Source: Trichobilharzia szidati (taxonomy: Eukaryota; Platyhelminthes; Trematoda; Strigeidida; Schistosomatidae). Taken from it: a DNA stretch of 64,000 bases. Under the pieces are notes generated by a model that was not told the DNA's origin, did no database searches, and worked only from the letters and a program-made list of their open reading frames with translations. Location: contig OX235277.1 in assembly GCA_944472155.2 (NCBI GenBank), forward strand, positions 36,962,804 to 37,026,803, given 5' to 3'. The position numbers and the translations under genes were made by a program. Positions within the stretch are counted from its first letter, which is position 1. Each line of letters starts with the position of its first letter. Shown here in pieces: positions 53,046 through 64,000 of this stretch.

Positions 53046-54164
53046 TAAAAATTCTCAGTGCTTAGTACTACATATATTCATAATAATTGCAGAGAGAAAG
53101 CAAACAAGAAGAAAACACACAAAAAGGATGATGTTAGATAGTCTTTACCCCTATTCATCATTTATTATCTATCCCATAAACTGTTGTGAATTAATTACAT
53201 GTTTTCCCATTGCTACTATCCGCGGCACCTTAACTTGTGAGGATAAAATAAACAGAAGAAAGGAAGTAATATCCCTTACACACTAAGGGACCAAAAAGAG
53301 GACGCTTATGTCTTCTGTGAATAAGTTTGGTATCAGTAAACAATTAACTAGGTCGCATTAAAACTTTGTGTACAATTTTTTTTTCTTTATGACTGCCAAT
53401 AACCAGTACTATCCAATAAAAGTAAACGATCATAGAGGCACTTCATTATCATGACTGTGACAATAACTATCATCCTATAAAACGGATACACAAATAACAC
53501 ATACATATAAATGCTCATACTAAATATAATGATACAATAAGCAAGGAGAATTTACATGAGAAACAGTATTATCTACTTCTATGAGCTTACATAAACAAAT
53601 ATTTATTTGTGTAATTTTGTACAAAAATAAACATTACTAATGAATTATGAGATACAATTGTGTTTAAGTAATTACCTCGTCATTTTTTATTACCAAAAAC
53701 TACCTTTTATACTCCTATAGCCCAGCAACTAATATAACCTAAGTGTATTGATGATACACGCTGATATTTTTGTACGAGACCGTATACTACTGATTGATTG
53801 AGATAAGTAGCTATGTATCGAATCAAAGGGATTTAAACAATGGACGGTGGATTCACTTGTTTGCAGGTGAGCTCATCGGCAGTGTATCTGGCTCCACTCA
53901 GTTAAGAGAGTCGTACTGGTTCAAACTAATCGATTTCTGGCTAGGTATCTGGGTGAACTGATGATTTCACTGTCATACTTTGCAACAAGTGACAATTTAG
54001 GCTTGAATCAACATGGTATGTTACTGTGTCGGAGATATATAGTCCTCAGTGTACAGAGAGATAGAAAATAGGAGAGTGAGAAAGTAATAGAAAGTAGTCC
54101 ATATGTTCCAAGTTTCAAAGACGAAAAATAATGAAAACCTGTGCAAAACTGTGATTATTGATTT
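53046..54164. other. No gene recognised
   Basis: AT-rich; a possible family H scrap near 53870-53960 is too weak to call. Confidence 0.35.
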
Positions 54165-55265
54165 TCCTACGATTATTATTACTCCCTTGGGTTCCGAGTG
54201 GAATATACGGCTTCAAAAACACATCTACACTTTCTTCTGATTTCTGCTTTCCTTTTCAGCTGGCTAGCTCCACGATTGCCCAGAATCTCTCATCTCCTCA
54301 TCCAACTCACACGATCTCTTCCATGTCACTCTCGTACCTATTACCCACTTAAAGCTTCCAATTTGGATTCCACTAGAAGGCCTAGTGCGAGATGTGATTC
54401 GATAGCCTCCCTAACACGTATGCCTGATCAATCAGTCTCCATTTTCTCGCACATATTTGTTGATAGGTGGGCTCCTGGTTGGTTTGTTCCCAGGCAGAGT
54501 CTTTTGGTGCTAATTCTTTCTGGCCAACCCGCCGTCTGATATTCAGTATGCAGCCAGTGAAAGGAGTATCTATTGATAGAAGTCTGTAACTTGTTTTAAA
54601 TGCTTTTGGTGACACGCAGTGCAAGTTTCTGACATGTGTAGATGAACTGACTGACTGACTTCACATTTGTGTTGAACGGAATCCGAATCTCGTTCTTCAT
54701 GCTTGCTGAGTGAGCTAAGCAGACATTTTCCAGATAATAATAATAATAATTTGCTATATTCCAAAACAGTTCTTGTGATACAGTATGGAATTCTCAGCAT
54801 TTTTACTACAGTATTGCATCCAGTTAGTACATTATCAATAAATAGAATTCTACATGGATTACGGAAATCTCAGTTCATTATGACAACAACATATTGGCAT
54901 GTCGGTAGCAAAGCCAAAGTTGAACAGTGTTTGAAGGTGTTAGAAAAGTAGGTGCTGTCATATTTACTGGCGTAAGCGGAAGAAAGAAACAAGGCAGAAC
55001 ATAACGGAAATAAAAGACAAAAAGAGAGAGAGAAAAGGAAAAGAAAGAAAGAAAATGTTGTACCCATAAATGATATGAGTTGGAAAAACGGCGTCCAGTT
55101 GTTCTACTGACTATTTAATGAATTATAGGTGTCACGCCTAATGCTTTCTTTATCGCACAGAACACGAGCTAAGTAAAGTATGGTTTGGTTTCAGGTTGAT
55201 GAAGACGTATCTTGCCTTACGGATTCTGGATTTGAAGTCTTCATCCGTTCTGCTGTTAAATAATA
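54165..55265 (-). mobile_element. RTE LINE 3' half, split by another LINE end
   Basis: Minus strand: DEDFKSRIRKARYVFINLKPN (55260-55200), interruption 54727-55186, then the LYGSETW-to-LKIRWP region in broken frames down to 54180, with a TTCC-ACTC-GGAACCC end. The two RTE parts join exactly at the position expected from other copies. Confidence 0.65.
54727..55186 (-). mobile_element. 3' end of second LINE type, (ATT)n tail, inserted in RTE
   Basis: Minus strand: TGCTGAGAATTCCATACTG..TTTTGGAATATAGC then ATT repeats at 54728-54742. Same end as 24905-25275. Confidence 0.55.
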
Positions 55266-55919
55266 CTACAGCTTTCATCTCAAATAACTCTTTTTGCTAC
55301 CTTTGGGGCATTTTGTGGTAGGACGCAAGAGTTCATTTCCTATGCTCAGACATCAACACGTCGGTTTTTGGCGTTGCACTTACAGCTTTGTAGTGTAAAC
55401 TATCTGTAATCAACTGAGTTTTAGTGAATTCTAATCTGGGGGACTGATGTTTGTTACACTGGTAATATGAGACAGGGATCCTGAGTTTCGCTAACATTTA
55501 TCGAATTGTAGAAATTTAAAGAAGAGCTCCAGCAGATGTTGATCTTTGTTAAAAAATTATCCAGCGCCAACTTTGTCCTTCAAAGCGAAGATGTCTTACT
55601 AATGACTACCAAAAAGAGCAGAACTCAAGTTGAATGCAGTTTCTTGTCTGTTGATGTATATTGTCTAATACTTATTCACAATGTATTATGATTCAGTATG
55701 GAGTAGCCGACCAACCACACTAAAAACATGATCAAAAGGAAGCGGAATTGCTGACTTACGAACACTCATAAAATCACACATTTAATCAATGAATTTTTGT
55801 GTCTGCATCTCCTTGATGACTATACACACTAATTTCATTATGAATTTTTTATAATAGGACACATATATCTGCCTGGATTCCGGCTACTGTGTTAATACAA
55901 AAGCTATTAATTTTCAGCA
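55266..55919. other. No gene recognised
   Basis: AT-rich; nothing supportable. Confidence 0.35.
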
Positions 55920-55956
55920 ATTACTTTCTATCAAACTGACGATGTTATGCAATGTG

Positions 55957-56772
55957 AGTGCATGGTTATTATTAACCAATGAGATGAGAATTGGAGACTG
56001 ATTGGTTGGTGTCTGTGAAAGATTTAAGAGATAGTTACTAGTAGGGCTGACCGGTCGTGCATTGGAGGTGGTTACTTCGTACACGTTCTTCAATTGGAAG
56101 TCCTCCTGCCTTGGTGGGTGGTCTCTCTCTCCTTGGAGTGACCAGAGGACCACCTCCGCTATCACGACTTTTGTTCCTCCTCTCTCCTCCAACTCACTCA
56201 TATCACGTGAAACAGACGAAGACTACTTACTGCTCATCTATGCATCTCAACAACTCATCGTAGTGAATTCACAAATCGCTTTCTTATATCTCTCTCTCTC
56301 TCCATTCACTCTCACTTCATCCACTTACAGACAAACAAACAAACCAGTCCAGGTGACTCACCTGTGTCGATGTCTTTCAACTACCAACTGAGTCTGCCAG
56401 TGCAATCAGACGGTGATAACCTGTTAACCGACAACAATCAGGCAATCAGGATTGTTTCAATATCTACCGGCTTATCTGATTGTATCGAGAAGGTGAGTCA
56501 CATTGCACATTGTGTCCACGACACTCGTGGCATGGCAATTGTCAACAATGTACTCAATACCTCAATTCATCTAATTGAACACGCCATCAGACATGCGTGC
56601 ACAAACACAAACGCAGTGAGATTATATATAATAATCTTCGTCGAATTTCTCATACACACCATTTCAACTTGATTGAAATGAATTGAAGAATTTCCTCTCG
56701 ATGAGTGACACTGACAAAATTTAGACGTCTTCAAATTTTATTTTAGTCATTCATCATGTAATGAAGTGTTTG
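55957..56772 (+). repeat. Segmental duplication, copy 1 (promoter-and-exon-like segment)
   Basis: It is homologous to 60722-61530 on the opposite strand. It includes CCAAT (55976-55980) and inverted ATTGG motifs, a CT-rich tract ending in TTACAG near 56330, an open frame, and GTGAGT/GTGAGA donor-like sites. Confidence 0.8.
56370..56672 (+). CDS. Hypothetical exon-like frame in segment copy 1
   Basis: ATG at 56370 opens MSFNYQLSLPVQSDGDNLL.. with a later IEHAIRHACTNTNA. The frame would run to a stop at 56670-56672, but a splice-donor-like GTGAGA at 56616 follows the conserved part, and a perfect AAG|GTGAGT lies inside at 56493. The CT-rich tract and TTACAG upstream could be an acceptor. The inverted copy keeps the frame with one codon deleted. 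I do not recognise the protein. It may be a first or second exon of a duplicated host gene, or a non-coding repeat that happens to be open. Confidence 0.45.
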   Translation: MSFNYQLSLPVQSDGDNLLTDNNQAIRIVSISTGLSDCIEKVSHIAHCVHDTRGMAIVNNVLNTSIHLIEHAIRHACTNTNAVRLYIIIFVEFLIHTIST

Positions 56773-57949
56773 TGACGATTTCTATCATTCTCAGTATACT
56801 TTCTGATCTGTTTCTGAAATGAATGTGATCATGATGATGAGTGTGATGTTCTCGTAGGTGATCATCAGAAATAGAGGTGAACATATCGATTGTTTGTTTT
56901 TGTGTGTGTATGTGCATGCATTCCACCAGTTGATCTTGTACTGGAGATATTCTGGTTGGTTGTGCACATCAGGATGTTCAAGGAAAGTGAATGTGAAATA
57001 TTTATTGGTCACAAAATTTGGTGTGTTAACATGAATACACTAATTGATAGTGGAATATTTGATGTTAGATGAGGAATTTGACGAATGGCTTCTGCAGAGT
57101 AATAATGGTTATGAATTAGTGAGTGAATAGTGAAGGTATATGAGACGAGAATTTGTGAAGTTGGTTTACACTGTCGATTCGACAGTATAAAGTTGGATGG
57201 ATTATGGGAATGGAGTGTGTGTATCGATTGGATAAGTGAGATATTGTAGTTGGAGCATATAATTAACATTGGAGGAGTTCAATTTAGCAGTTGGAAAATT
57301 TCTGGATGACTTTCTTTTTCGTCATCGTCAGTTTGATAGAAAGTAATAGCCTTAGTTGTAGGAGATGTCTAGTGAGTGCTGTTCTCATATTTGTCGATTA
57401 CTGGATATCGTAGTTTAGCGTATTTGTTATCTGATAGTCATAAATGCAGCAGCCTTGGTAATCAGATCCCATATGCAACAGTCACAACAGTACACAAATG
57501 ATGTGAACTTTGTAACAACTAAGTGGTTGTCGACATGTCACTTTCTTGATTTCATTCACACGTGTATTGGCCAAAGTGTCTCAGCAGGTTATCGCACTTC
57601 ACAGTTCCAGTTCAAATGAACAGCAACATATTCAGTGCTCATAAGAAGCATACAATCAACTAATTTTATTCTACAACACAGAGTTTAGTAAATCTGCAAA
57701 GGGAGTTAAGTGATTTACGAATTTCAGTGACAAATTTGTTGTGAAATGCTGGTGAAGGAATACAGGCAATCTATCCAAAATATTTCTCAGTAAATGGCAG
57801 TATAGGGAGGAGCTGTAGTATCAAGATTTGTCAGGTGCGATGGTGATGGTGATGATGATCAGGTCGCGTAAATATAAGCTAACTGGACTGTCGAAATGTT
57901 CTACTGCTAAGCTATGCAAGAATGCTTGGTCGTGATGAAATGCTCAGAC
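56773..57949. other. No gene recognised
   Basis: Includes the right 25-bp inverted repeat (57323-57347) and a GATGGTGATG microsatellite near 57838-57860. Confidence 0.4.
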
Positions 57950-59935
57950 TTCACTGCACAATTATCACTGTCATCGTTTCTCTCGCATTGTTATTAATTT
58001 TATTATTATTATTACTATTATTTTCACTGTGGTTTCCACAGCTGTATCCATGTGAAGAAGGAATGTGTTGGTGAGCTGTCGAGAATTATGTTGAATATTA
58101 TACATTTTCCGGAGTCGGTTTGTGAAGATTATATTTGATTTTACGAGTTTGACCAGGGATTGATGACAGTCAGCCAAACAAATTATCTAATCCCAAATGC
58201 TGACGAGGAATTACAGCGATTCAAATCAACCCTCACCAGTTACTGCCGCCAATACCTCAATACAAAAAGAGAAGTCCACTGTTACCTAACAATATGTCAT
58301 CGAGAACAGTCAAAACAATTGAGGGATAATAGGGCTTTACTTATAACCCATCCTGACAAAAGTGCTGGTGTAGTTCCTTCGAAATGATAAGACAATGTAG
58401 ACAAAATGAAGAACATACTTGTTGTTTCCATTCCTACCTGCCTCTTGTAATTCCTCTTCTTGTGTAACATTTATACTACTTAGCATTAGTCAGTAGTGTG
58501 AGCTTATTTGTCAATTATTTACCATGTATTCATTTACTGCCGAAGTTTAAATCAATGTATTAATATATTTGATGTATAGTAATTATATTCTTATAGTCCA
58601 ACAGTATTTGCTGTATATGTTTTGCTTATGTACTAGTTACTGTTGAACATTGTGGATTCGTATTCCTTTATTCCGTGTCTGGCATTCGCGCGCTGTTTAA
58701 ATGACTCGTGGATCGCCTTTGACACAGCTCTACTGTTTCTACTTATTAACGCACACTGACTGTGCTTTTTGACAGCATTCAGCCACAGATATCTCACATT
58801 TGAGGTTTGCATATTATATTTTGTGTTCAACATAGTGCCATCTTTCAGGAAAATCCTGTGTTTTCGACATTTTACGCGTCACTCAACGTGTGATTTCAAT
58901 AATAGTTCGATTATCGTCCCCAATTTCTTTCGAAGAGATTCACAATACTCTCAGACAAAATTTAATTTTCTCAACCTTATGATGAAGGAAACGAAAGAGG
59001 ACTGATTGAAAAACAGAAAAGGATAAAAGCCTGTCATGATCATATCCGACCAACAGGTTCAATGATACCAAGACTTTGTCGTTTGCCAAAGCTGCACAAA
59101 GTTGGTCGTCCACTTCCTCTAATTCTAGATATACCAGGTTCCCCTAATTATAAATAGTTGACTAATATTCTGGAACCTGTAAGGAAACATAAACGCATAC
59201 ACTCGTTTCGTGACGCTGTTAAGTTCAACTATCACACATACGATATTAACGCCAATAACAGAAGTATGTTATCTCTCGACATTGAATCACTTTTTACCAA
59301 TGTATGCAAATATATGAATGAAAACCAGTTAAACATTGGAACACCAACAGTATAATTGAAAGAACTACTGCTGAGGTATACTGCTGATTTACGATTCACT
59401 TGTATTGACACTGTTTTCAAGATGAGGGGATGAGACGGCTGAGGGATCACCCTTGAGTCCATTACAAACAGACTGCTTCATGACAACCCTCCAGAATGGT
59501 TAATTAAAGTCGATAATAATAATATTTCAGCTGTACACACTTTCATTATCTGTGACAATAATTATTACCTAATCAGTTGTTACAGTTATTTAACAACTGC
59601 CAGCATTAGCTTCTCTCTTGAAATGGAAAGAGAATCCGAAATTCTCTTTCTTGATATTGAATTAACGAGAAGAGCGGATGGATGGAACCTTAAGAAAGCC
59701 TGTCCACAGAAAACTCAAATGGGATGGTACACTGACAAGTTTCTGCACTATTTGTGTCATGTTGAACGAAAAGGAAACGTAATCCGTTACCAACACTAGC
59801 ATACGACGCAAAGTCCAAATTGAATATCCACATAGATTTCGTGACAAAAACAATAAACCAAAACTTCAGAGAAACGAAACATTACTTGTACCAACAAAAA
59901 AGATAAGCTTAACATGAACCTTGATTTTAAGGGAG
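57950..59935 (+). mobile_element. Penelope-like element, reverse transcriptase, decayed
   Basis: Plus strand, in order: LRDNRALLITHPDKSAGVV (58320-58380; the N-terminal PDKGxGVV motif); IPRLCRLPKLHKVGRPLPLILDIPGSPNYK (59068-59156; GLPKIHK motif); RSMLSLDIESLFTNVCKYMNENQ (59256-59330; the SxDxxSLFTNV palm motif with its catalytic Asp); MERESEILFLDIELTRRADG (59622-59685; thumb FLDV-type motif). Stops and frameshifts, and I saw no MGSPLGP box or GIY-YIG. Confidence 0.72.
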
Positions 59936-60354
59936 ACGTAACCTGAAATGTACTTATAGAAAGGAATTTCAGCCTCTTTGAGAACATTCTTCACAAATTT
60001 TTTGGTCTATTTGTGGCCATATGTAGCTGCACCAGCATTCACCAGATTGAAATAAACCAACTGTGTTAGATGGACAATGAATGGCATAGTACTTAATAGT
60101 AGCCAGTAGTATGAATTTCGCAGTAAACAAAGGTGGTGAGTTAGAATCGGCACAAACGGAATCGTAATAAAGTAACGTGCTTTTCGACGGCGATGAAATT
60201 CACCGTGTAAACACCAGTTGCAGGCAGGAGTACGGGAAAGTAAAACCTGAGGTAATACAAGCACACACACACAAGTGATGAGAGGGATGAAAATTTCACT
60301 GTGAAAAATCTTGCATTTCACACAGTGATCAGACAATCTGATGACATTTATACT
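59936..60354. other. No gene recognised
   Basis: Probable remainder of PLE or spacer. Confidence 0.35.
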
Positions 60355-60475
60355 ATTCTTTCAACGAGTTTGACCACAGATTGATGACAGTTAGAGAAGC
60401 ATTGAAAACCAGCACTGGAGCACTGGACAGATGTCTGATCCTAGTTTGGGAAGCATTAGTACGCACCCATTGGTT
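60355..60475. repeat. PLE scrap joined to a decayed family H unit (minus)
   Basis: GAGTTTGACCACAGATTGATGACAG repeats the phrase at 58146-58171. Next to it, on the minus strand, is a family H hammerhead remnant (GCGTACTAATG, CCCAAACTAGGA, CTGTCCAGTGC). Confidence 0.45.
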
Positions 60476-60721
60476 TGGAACACATATTGTAATCGTTGAG
60501 AAGAACCCGAGAAATAAAAATTGAAAATGCGCTCAAATTACACTGACTGTAGAATAATTACTTCAAGTGTGACCACATACTGCTGCCAATGAGGAAACCA
60601 ATGAAAAACAAGGAATCCCAGGAAGCTGTTGAAGACTATAACCATTACACGCTGATAGAGATTCGGAAGAATGACAAGACAAATTCGTATATGAGACCTA
60701 CATAATTTGGTAGAACTCGTC

Positions 60722-61530
60722 AAAAACACTTCATAACATGATGGATGAATAAACTAAAATTTGAAGACGTTTACATATTGTCAGTGTCACTCGTGGAGAG
60801 GAAATTCGTCAATTCATTTCAATCAAGTTGAAATGGTGTGTATGAGAAATTCGAAGAAGATGCTTTCATATTTCCCCACTGCGTTTGTGTTTGTGCACGC
60901 ATGTCTGATGGCGTGTTTAATTAGATGAATTGAGGTATTGAGTACATTGTTGACAATTGCCATGCCACGAGTGTCGTGGACACAATGTGCAATGTGATTC
61001 ACCTTCTCGATACAATCAGATAAGCCGGTAGATATTGAAACAATCCTGATTGCCTTGTTGTCGGTTAACAGGTTATCACCGTCTGCTTGCACTGGCAGAC
61101 TCAGTTGGTAGTTGAAAGACATCGACACAGGTGAGTCACCTGGACTGGTTTGTTTGTTTGTCTGTAAGTGGATGAAGTGAGAGTGAATGGAGAGAGAGAG
61201 AGATAAGAAAGCGATTTGTGAATTCACTACGATGAGTTGTTGAGATGCATAGATGAGCAGTAAGTAGTCTTCGTCTGTTTCACGTGATATGAGTGAGTTG
61301 GAGGAGGAGAGAGAATAAAAGTCGTGATAGCGGAGGTGGTCCTCTGGTCACTCCAAGGAGAGAGAGACCACCCACCGAGGCAGGAGGACTTCCAATTGAA
61401 GAACGTGTACGAAGTAACCACCTCCAATGCACGACCGATCAGCCCTACTAGTAACTATCTCTTAAATCTTTCACAGACGCCAACCAATCAGTCTCCAATT
61501 CTCATCTCATTGGTTAAGAATAACCATGCA
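60722..61530 (-). repeat. Segmental duplication, copy 2 (inverted)
   Basis: It carries the same promoter/exon-like segment as 55957-56772 with a few percent difference, and leads directly into the large palindrome arm at 61531. Confidence 0.82.
60823..61122 (-). CDS. Hypothetical exon-like frame in segment copy 2
   Basis: ATG at 61122-61120 opens MSFNYQLSLPVQADGDNLL.., parallel to copy 1 with one codon fewer and three replaced residues in the shared part. The donor-like sites are weaker (GTGAAT and GTGGGG instead of GTGAGT and GTGAGA). Confidence 0.4.
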   Translation of the reverse strand: MSFNYQLSLPVQADGDNLLTDNKAIRIVSISTGLSDCIEKVNHIAHCVHDTRGMAIVNNVLNTSIHLIKHAIRHACTNTNAVGKYESIFFEFLIHTIST

Positions 61531-62345
61531 CTCACTCACTCATCTCACTCACTACACACAACATTTCATATCATACAAACAAGCATCTTGCTGCATAGGC
61601 TTCAAACAAGCTTCAGACATGAAATGGACCTCTACAGATAGTATGCCTTATTCAAATCATCATTGTCTTCTTATAATCAACAGTCCAGTCAAGTGCATGT
61701 TTAGTTTGAAATTCAGTCAGCTCTCTTGTCTAATTGTGACGATTCACTGTACTGTTTGTTTTAAGAGGGTTTTGTGCTTGAGCTTCTGAAAATTATTGAC
61801 ATTCCCATTTGGTCCGGGTGGACCAGAAGTCTTCAACTGCACATCTCCACTCCATTTCATCCTGTTCTATGCAGTCGTCGTCTATACATGGCTCCACAAT
61901 TTCTACACAAGCTTCTATTTACTCCTCAAATCGTCTCCTCCACGTCACCCTCCAGCCGTCATACACCTTGTTTTCTCCCATTCGCGTTCCACTCAACGGC
62001 CTGACACGCGATGTCACTCAACGAACTCGTCAGCTTGTGTTCAATCCGTGTCCACTTTCTTGGTCATATTTGATGGCCAATCGGTGCTTGATTCGTTCGT
62101 TCTGAGAGTTCTTCATCACCGATTCTTTCTGACCATTTGATCCTCGGTGTGGAATGAAGGCAGGTGTTGATGAATGTACGAGGTCAGTTTGAAATGCTTT
62201 TGGATGCATACAAATTTTCTGAAGCATGTGAAATTGCTGGCTAACTGGACACCAGTGTTCAAATAGCGAATATTCTTCTCTATGCTCAGTGTAGTGTATT
62301 TCAACACTGGTTTCAGACTGATGAATGCCTGTCTGTCTCGCCTTT
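61531..62345 (-). repeat. Left arm of large palindrome (continuation)
   Basis: It matches 63195-63932 in reverse orientation at roughly 95% by eye. Together with copy 2 it forms a left arm of at least 1.6 kb. Confidence 0.8.
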
Positions 62346-63040
62346 CCAATCTTCACTTCCATATGCTCATCCGTGTTGCTTGTCGTTGAAAGGATGATGC
62401 CTAGGTGAGTGGACGAAGTGACTTGCATCGAATTTCTCCCGCTGATAGTTATTGGTGCTTGTCGTTTCTCTTGTTTATGTGTCTTCATCACCTCTGTCGT
62501 GTGTGTGATCACTTGAAGTGCTGTGTTTGCTGCCTGACTCTTCGGCAGGCCAACTTGTTGGTGTTCGCCTATAATTCTCTGAGTGTGCACAACATTGGGC
62601 AAAAGTCGTCTTCGGAGTCCAGATCTTCTAGTCCAGTCCTACTCTTCTCGGTCCAAGGTATTCGTGTCATCTCGCATGGCAACGCCTTCCGCATCATCCA
62701 GTTCAGACGACCACAATCAGCAATATCGTTGATGCTGGTAGTTGGTGGGCAGCATTATCTTACTGCTGTCTTCATTTCAAACAAGTTTCCAAATCACTTC
62801 CCAGCCAACGCTGTCGATGGCCTTTTCAAAGTTGATGAAGTTGGCTGTCATTCTACACCCTATTATGAGATGGTGAGTGGTGTTGAAATTTGATCTGCAT
62901 ATGATTCACTCTTCCTGCATCCACAACATCTTATTCTCTCTCCAAGATGATGTGACTCAATATTTAGCTTGGAGTGGACAAGAAGATGATTGCGCGCCAG
63001 TTCTTGCAGAGGCTGAAGTCGCTCTGTGTTAAATCAAATG
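61796..63040 (-). mobile_element. RTE LINE variant, reverse transcriptase to 3' end, decayed
   Basis: Minus strand: FEKAIDSVGWEVIWKL (62830-62780), RLNWMMRKAL, PITISGRNSMQVTSSTHLGIILSTTS (62455-62380), KIGKARQTGIH, and a tail to about 61800 whose hairpin is changed (CTTCTGGTCCACCCGGACC). The 3' part lies in the palindrome arm. Confidence 0.65.
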
Positions 63041-63194
63041 AGATTATCTCATATGGGACAGTTTGAATACTTTATCTTCACAGACCGCTAACGTTGAGAA
63101 GTAAGATGTGGTGCTCAGTTTCATTCAGTAAGATGACCTCATTAATATTTGTTGAAATCGACAATTACGGTCGATTTTGTCCGAACAAGTGGCC
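63041..63194. other. Palindrome spacer
   Basis: The central non-duplicated region is about 62346-63194; this part shows nothing further. Confidence 0.4.
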
Positions 63195-63660
63195 ATTGGA
63201 AGTACATGGAAAGTCAAGACAGACAGACATGCATTCATCAGTCTTGGTATGCATCCAAAAGCATTTCAAACTGACCTCGTACATTCATCAACACCTGCCT
63301 TCATTCCACACCGAGGATCAAATGGTCAGAAAGAATCGGTGATGAAGAACTCTCAGAACGAACGAATCAAGCACCGATTGGCCATCAAATACGACCAAGA
63401 AAGTGGACACGGATTGAACACAAGCTGACGAGTTCGTTGAGTGACATCGCGTGTCAGGCCGTTGAGTGGAACGCAAATGGGAGAAAACAAGGTGTACGAC
63501 GGCTGGAGGGTGACGTGGAGGAGACGATTTGAGGAGTAAATAGAAGCTTGTGTAGAAATTGTGGAGCCATGTATAGACGACGACTGCATAGAACAGGATG
63601 AAATGGAGTGGAGATGTGCAGTTGAAGACTTCTGGTCCACCCGGACCAAATGGGAATGTC
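63195..63660 (+). mobile_element. RTE LINE 3' end, inverted duplicate
   Basis: It is the reverse-oriented copy of 61800-62345 with an internal deletion of about 126 bp (after 63241). Because non-LINE flanks are duplicated too, it arose by segmental inversion-duplication, not by a second insertion. Confidence 0.72.
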
Positions 63661-64000
63661 AATAATTTTCAGAAGCTCGAGCACAAAACTCTCTTAAAAC
63701 AAACAGTACAGTGAATCTTCAAAATTAGACAGGAGAGCTCACTGAATTTCAAACTAAACATGCACTTGACTGGACTGTTGATTATAAGAAGACAATGATG
63801 ATTTGAATAAGGCATATTATCTTTATAGGTCCATTTCATGTTTGAAGCTTGTTTGAAGCCCATGCAGGAAGATGCTTGTTTGTATGATATGAAATGTTGT
63901 GTGTAGTGAGTGAGCGACTGAGTGAGTGAGTGCATGGTTATTCTTGACCAATGAGATGAGAATTGGAGACTGATTGGTTGGCGTCTGTGAAAGATTTAAG
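63661..64000 (+). repeat. Right palindrome arm, entering segment copy 3
   Basis: 63661-63932 matches 61531-61800 inverted. From 63933 the segment start (GCATGGTTATTCTTGACCAATG) repeats, in the same orientation as copy 1, and runs off the window. Confidence 0.82.

Larger units (their letters stand above)
55920..57347. repeat. 25-bp perfect inverted repeat bracketing 1.43 kb
   Basis: ATTACTTTCTATCAAACTG.. at 55920-55944 and its exact complement at 57323-57347. The bracketed DNA includes segment copy 1. No target duplication is evident outside the repeats. It may be terminal repeats of a DNA transposon or a chance product of rearrangement. Confidence 0.6.

Noticed and set aside
57009..57269. 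86-codon minus frame
   Set aside because: His/Ser/Ile-rich frame in AT-rich DNA, no homologous copy elsewhere in the window.
62405..62893. 162-codon plus-strand frame
   Set aside because: It is the antisense of a decayed RTE reverse transcriptase; the minus strand carries the recognisable motifs.

Overview
The window looks like a repeat-dense, gene-poor piece of a flatworm genome, most likely Schistosoma or a close digenean relative. The reasons are: AT-rich DNA with no bacterial-style gene packing; many broken copies of an RTE-type LINE of the SR2/SjR2 kind; several Penelope-like elements (PLEs) with GIY-YIG domains; tRNA-headed short retroposons that carry hammerhead ribozymes, as in the schistosome Sm-alpha family; and BEL/Pao-type and solo LTRs. 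I found no convincing ordinary host gene. Species and chromosome cannot be fixed from the sequence alone.

Layout. 0-3 kb: the 3' end of an RTE LINE, then a tandem array of hammerhead-bearing units. 3.6-7.0 kb: a complete, young LTR retrotransposon (282-bp LTRs differing at 3 sites, 5-bp target duplication) that codes only for a BEL/Pao-like Gag of 663 codons and has no pol. 7-13 kb: scattered ribozyme retroposons. 14-23.7 kb: RTE fragments on both strands, one with a solo LTR inside its endonuclease, and a PLE split by a 604-bp GC-rich element with a 9-bp target duplication. 24.7-31.9 kb: a near-perfect 60-bp-arm hairpin, a solo LTR with target duplication, a second LINE type, and an inverted pair carrying an 80-codon reading frame. 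32-43.9 kb: an RTE copy with a 14-bp target duplication, more RTE and PLE debris, a PLE head-to-head palindrome, Sm-alpha-like units and variant hammerheads. 43.9-46 kb: about 2 kb without recognisable repeats. 46-55 kb: another solo LTR, a PLE about 1.6 kb long (about 1.3 kb of its own sequence) interrupted by two SINEs, a second PLE lineage, and RTE fragments. 55.9-64 kb: a segmental duplication in which one exon-like segment occurs in direct and inverted orientation and the window ends inside a large palindrome.

How the parts relate. The tRNA-headed SINEs share one type of head but have two different tails. One tail ends like the RTE LINE (a TTCC/GGAA hairpin) and its body also resembles the RTE 5' end. 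The other ends like a second LINE with an (ATT)n tail. This fits SINEs recruited by two different LINE machineries. Three repeat families (H, N and S in the entries) combine Pol III-like A/B boxes with hammerhead-like RNAs. Family N appears to have an enlarged catalytic core and is the observation most worth testing. Boundaries given for decayed repeats are approximate, usually within 10-40 bases; boundaries supported by target-site duplications are exact.
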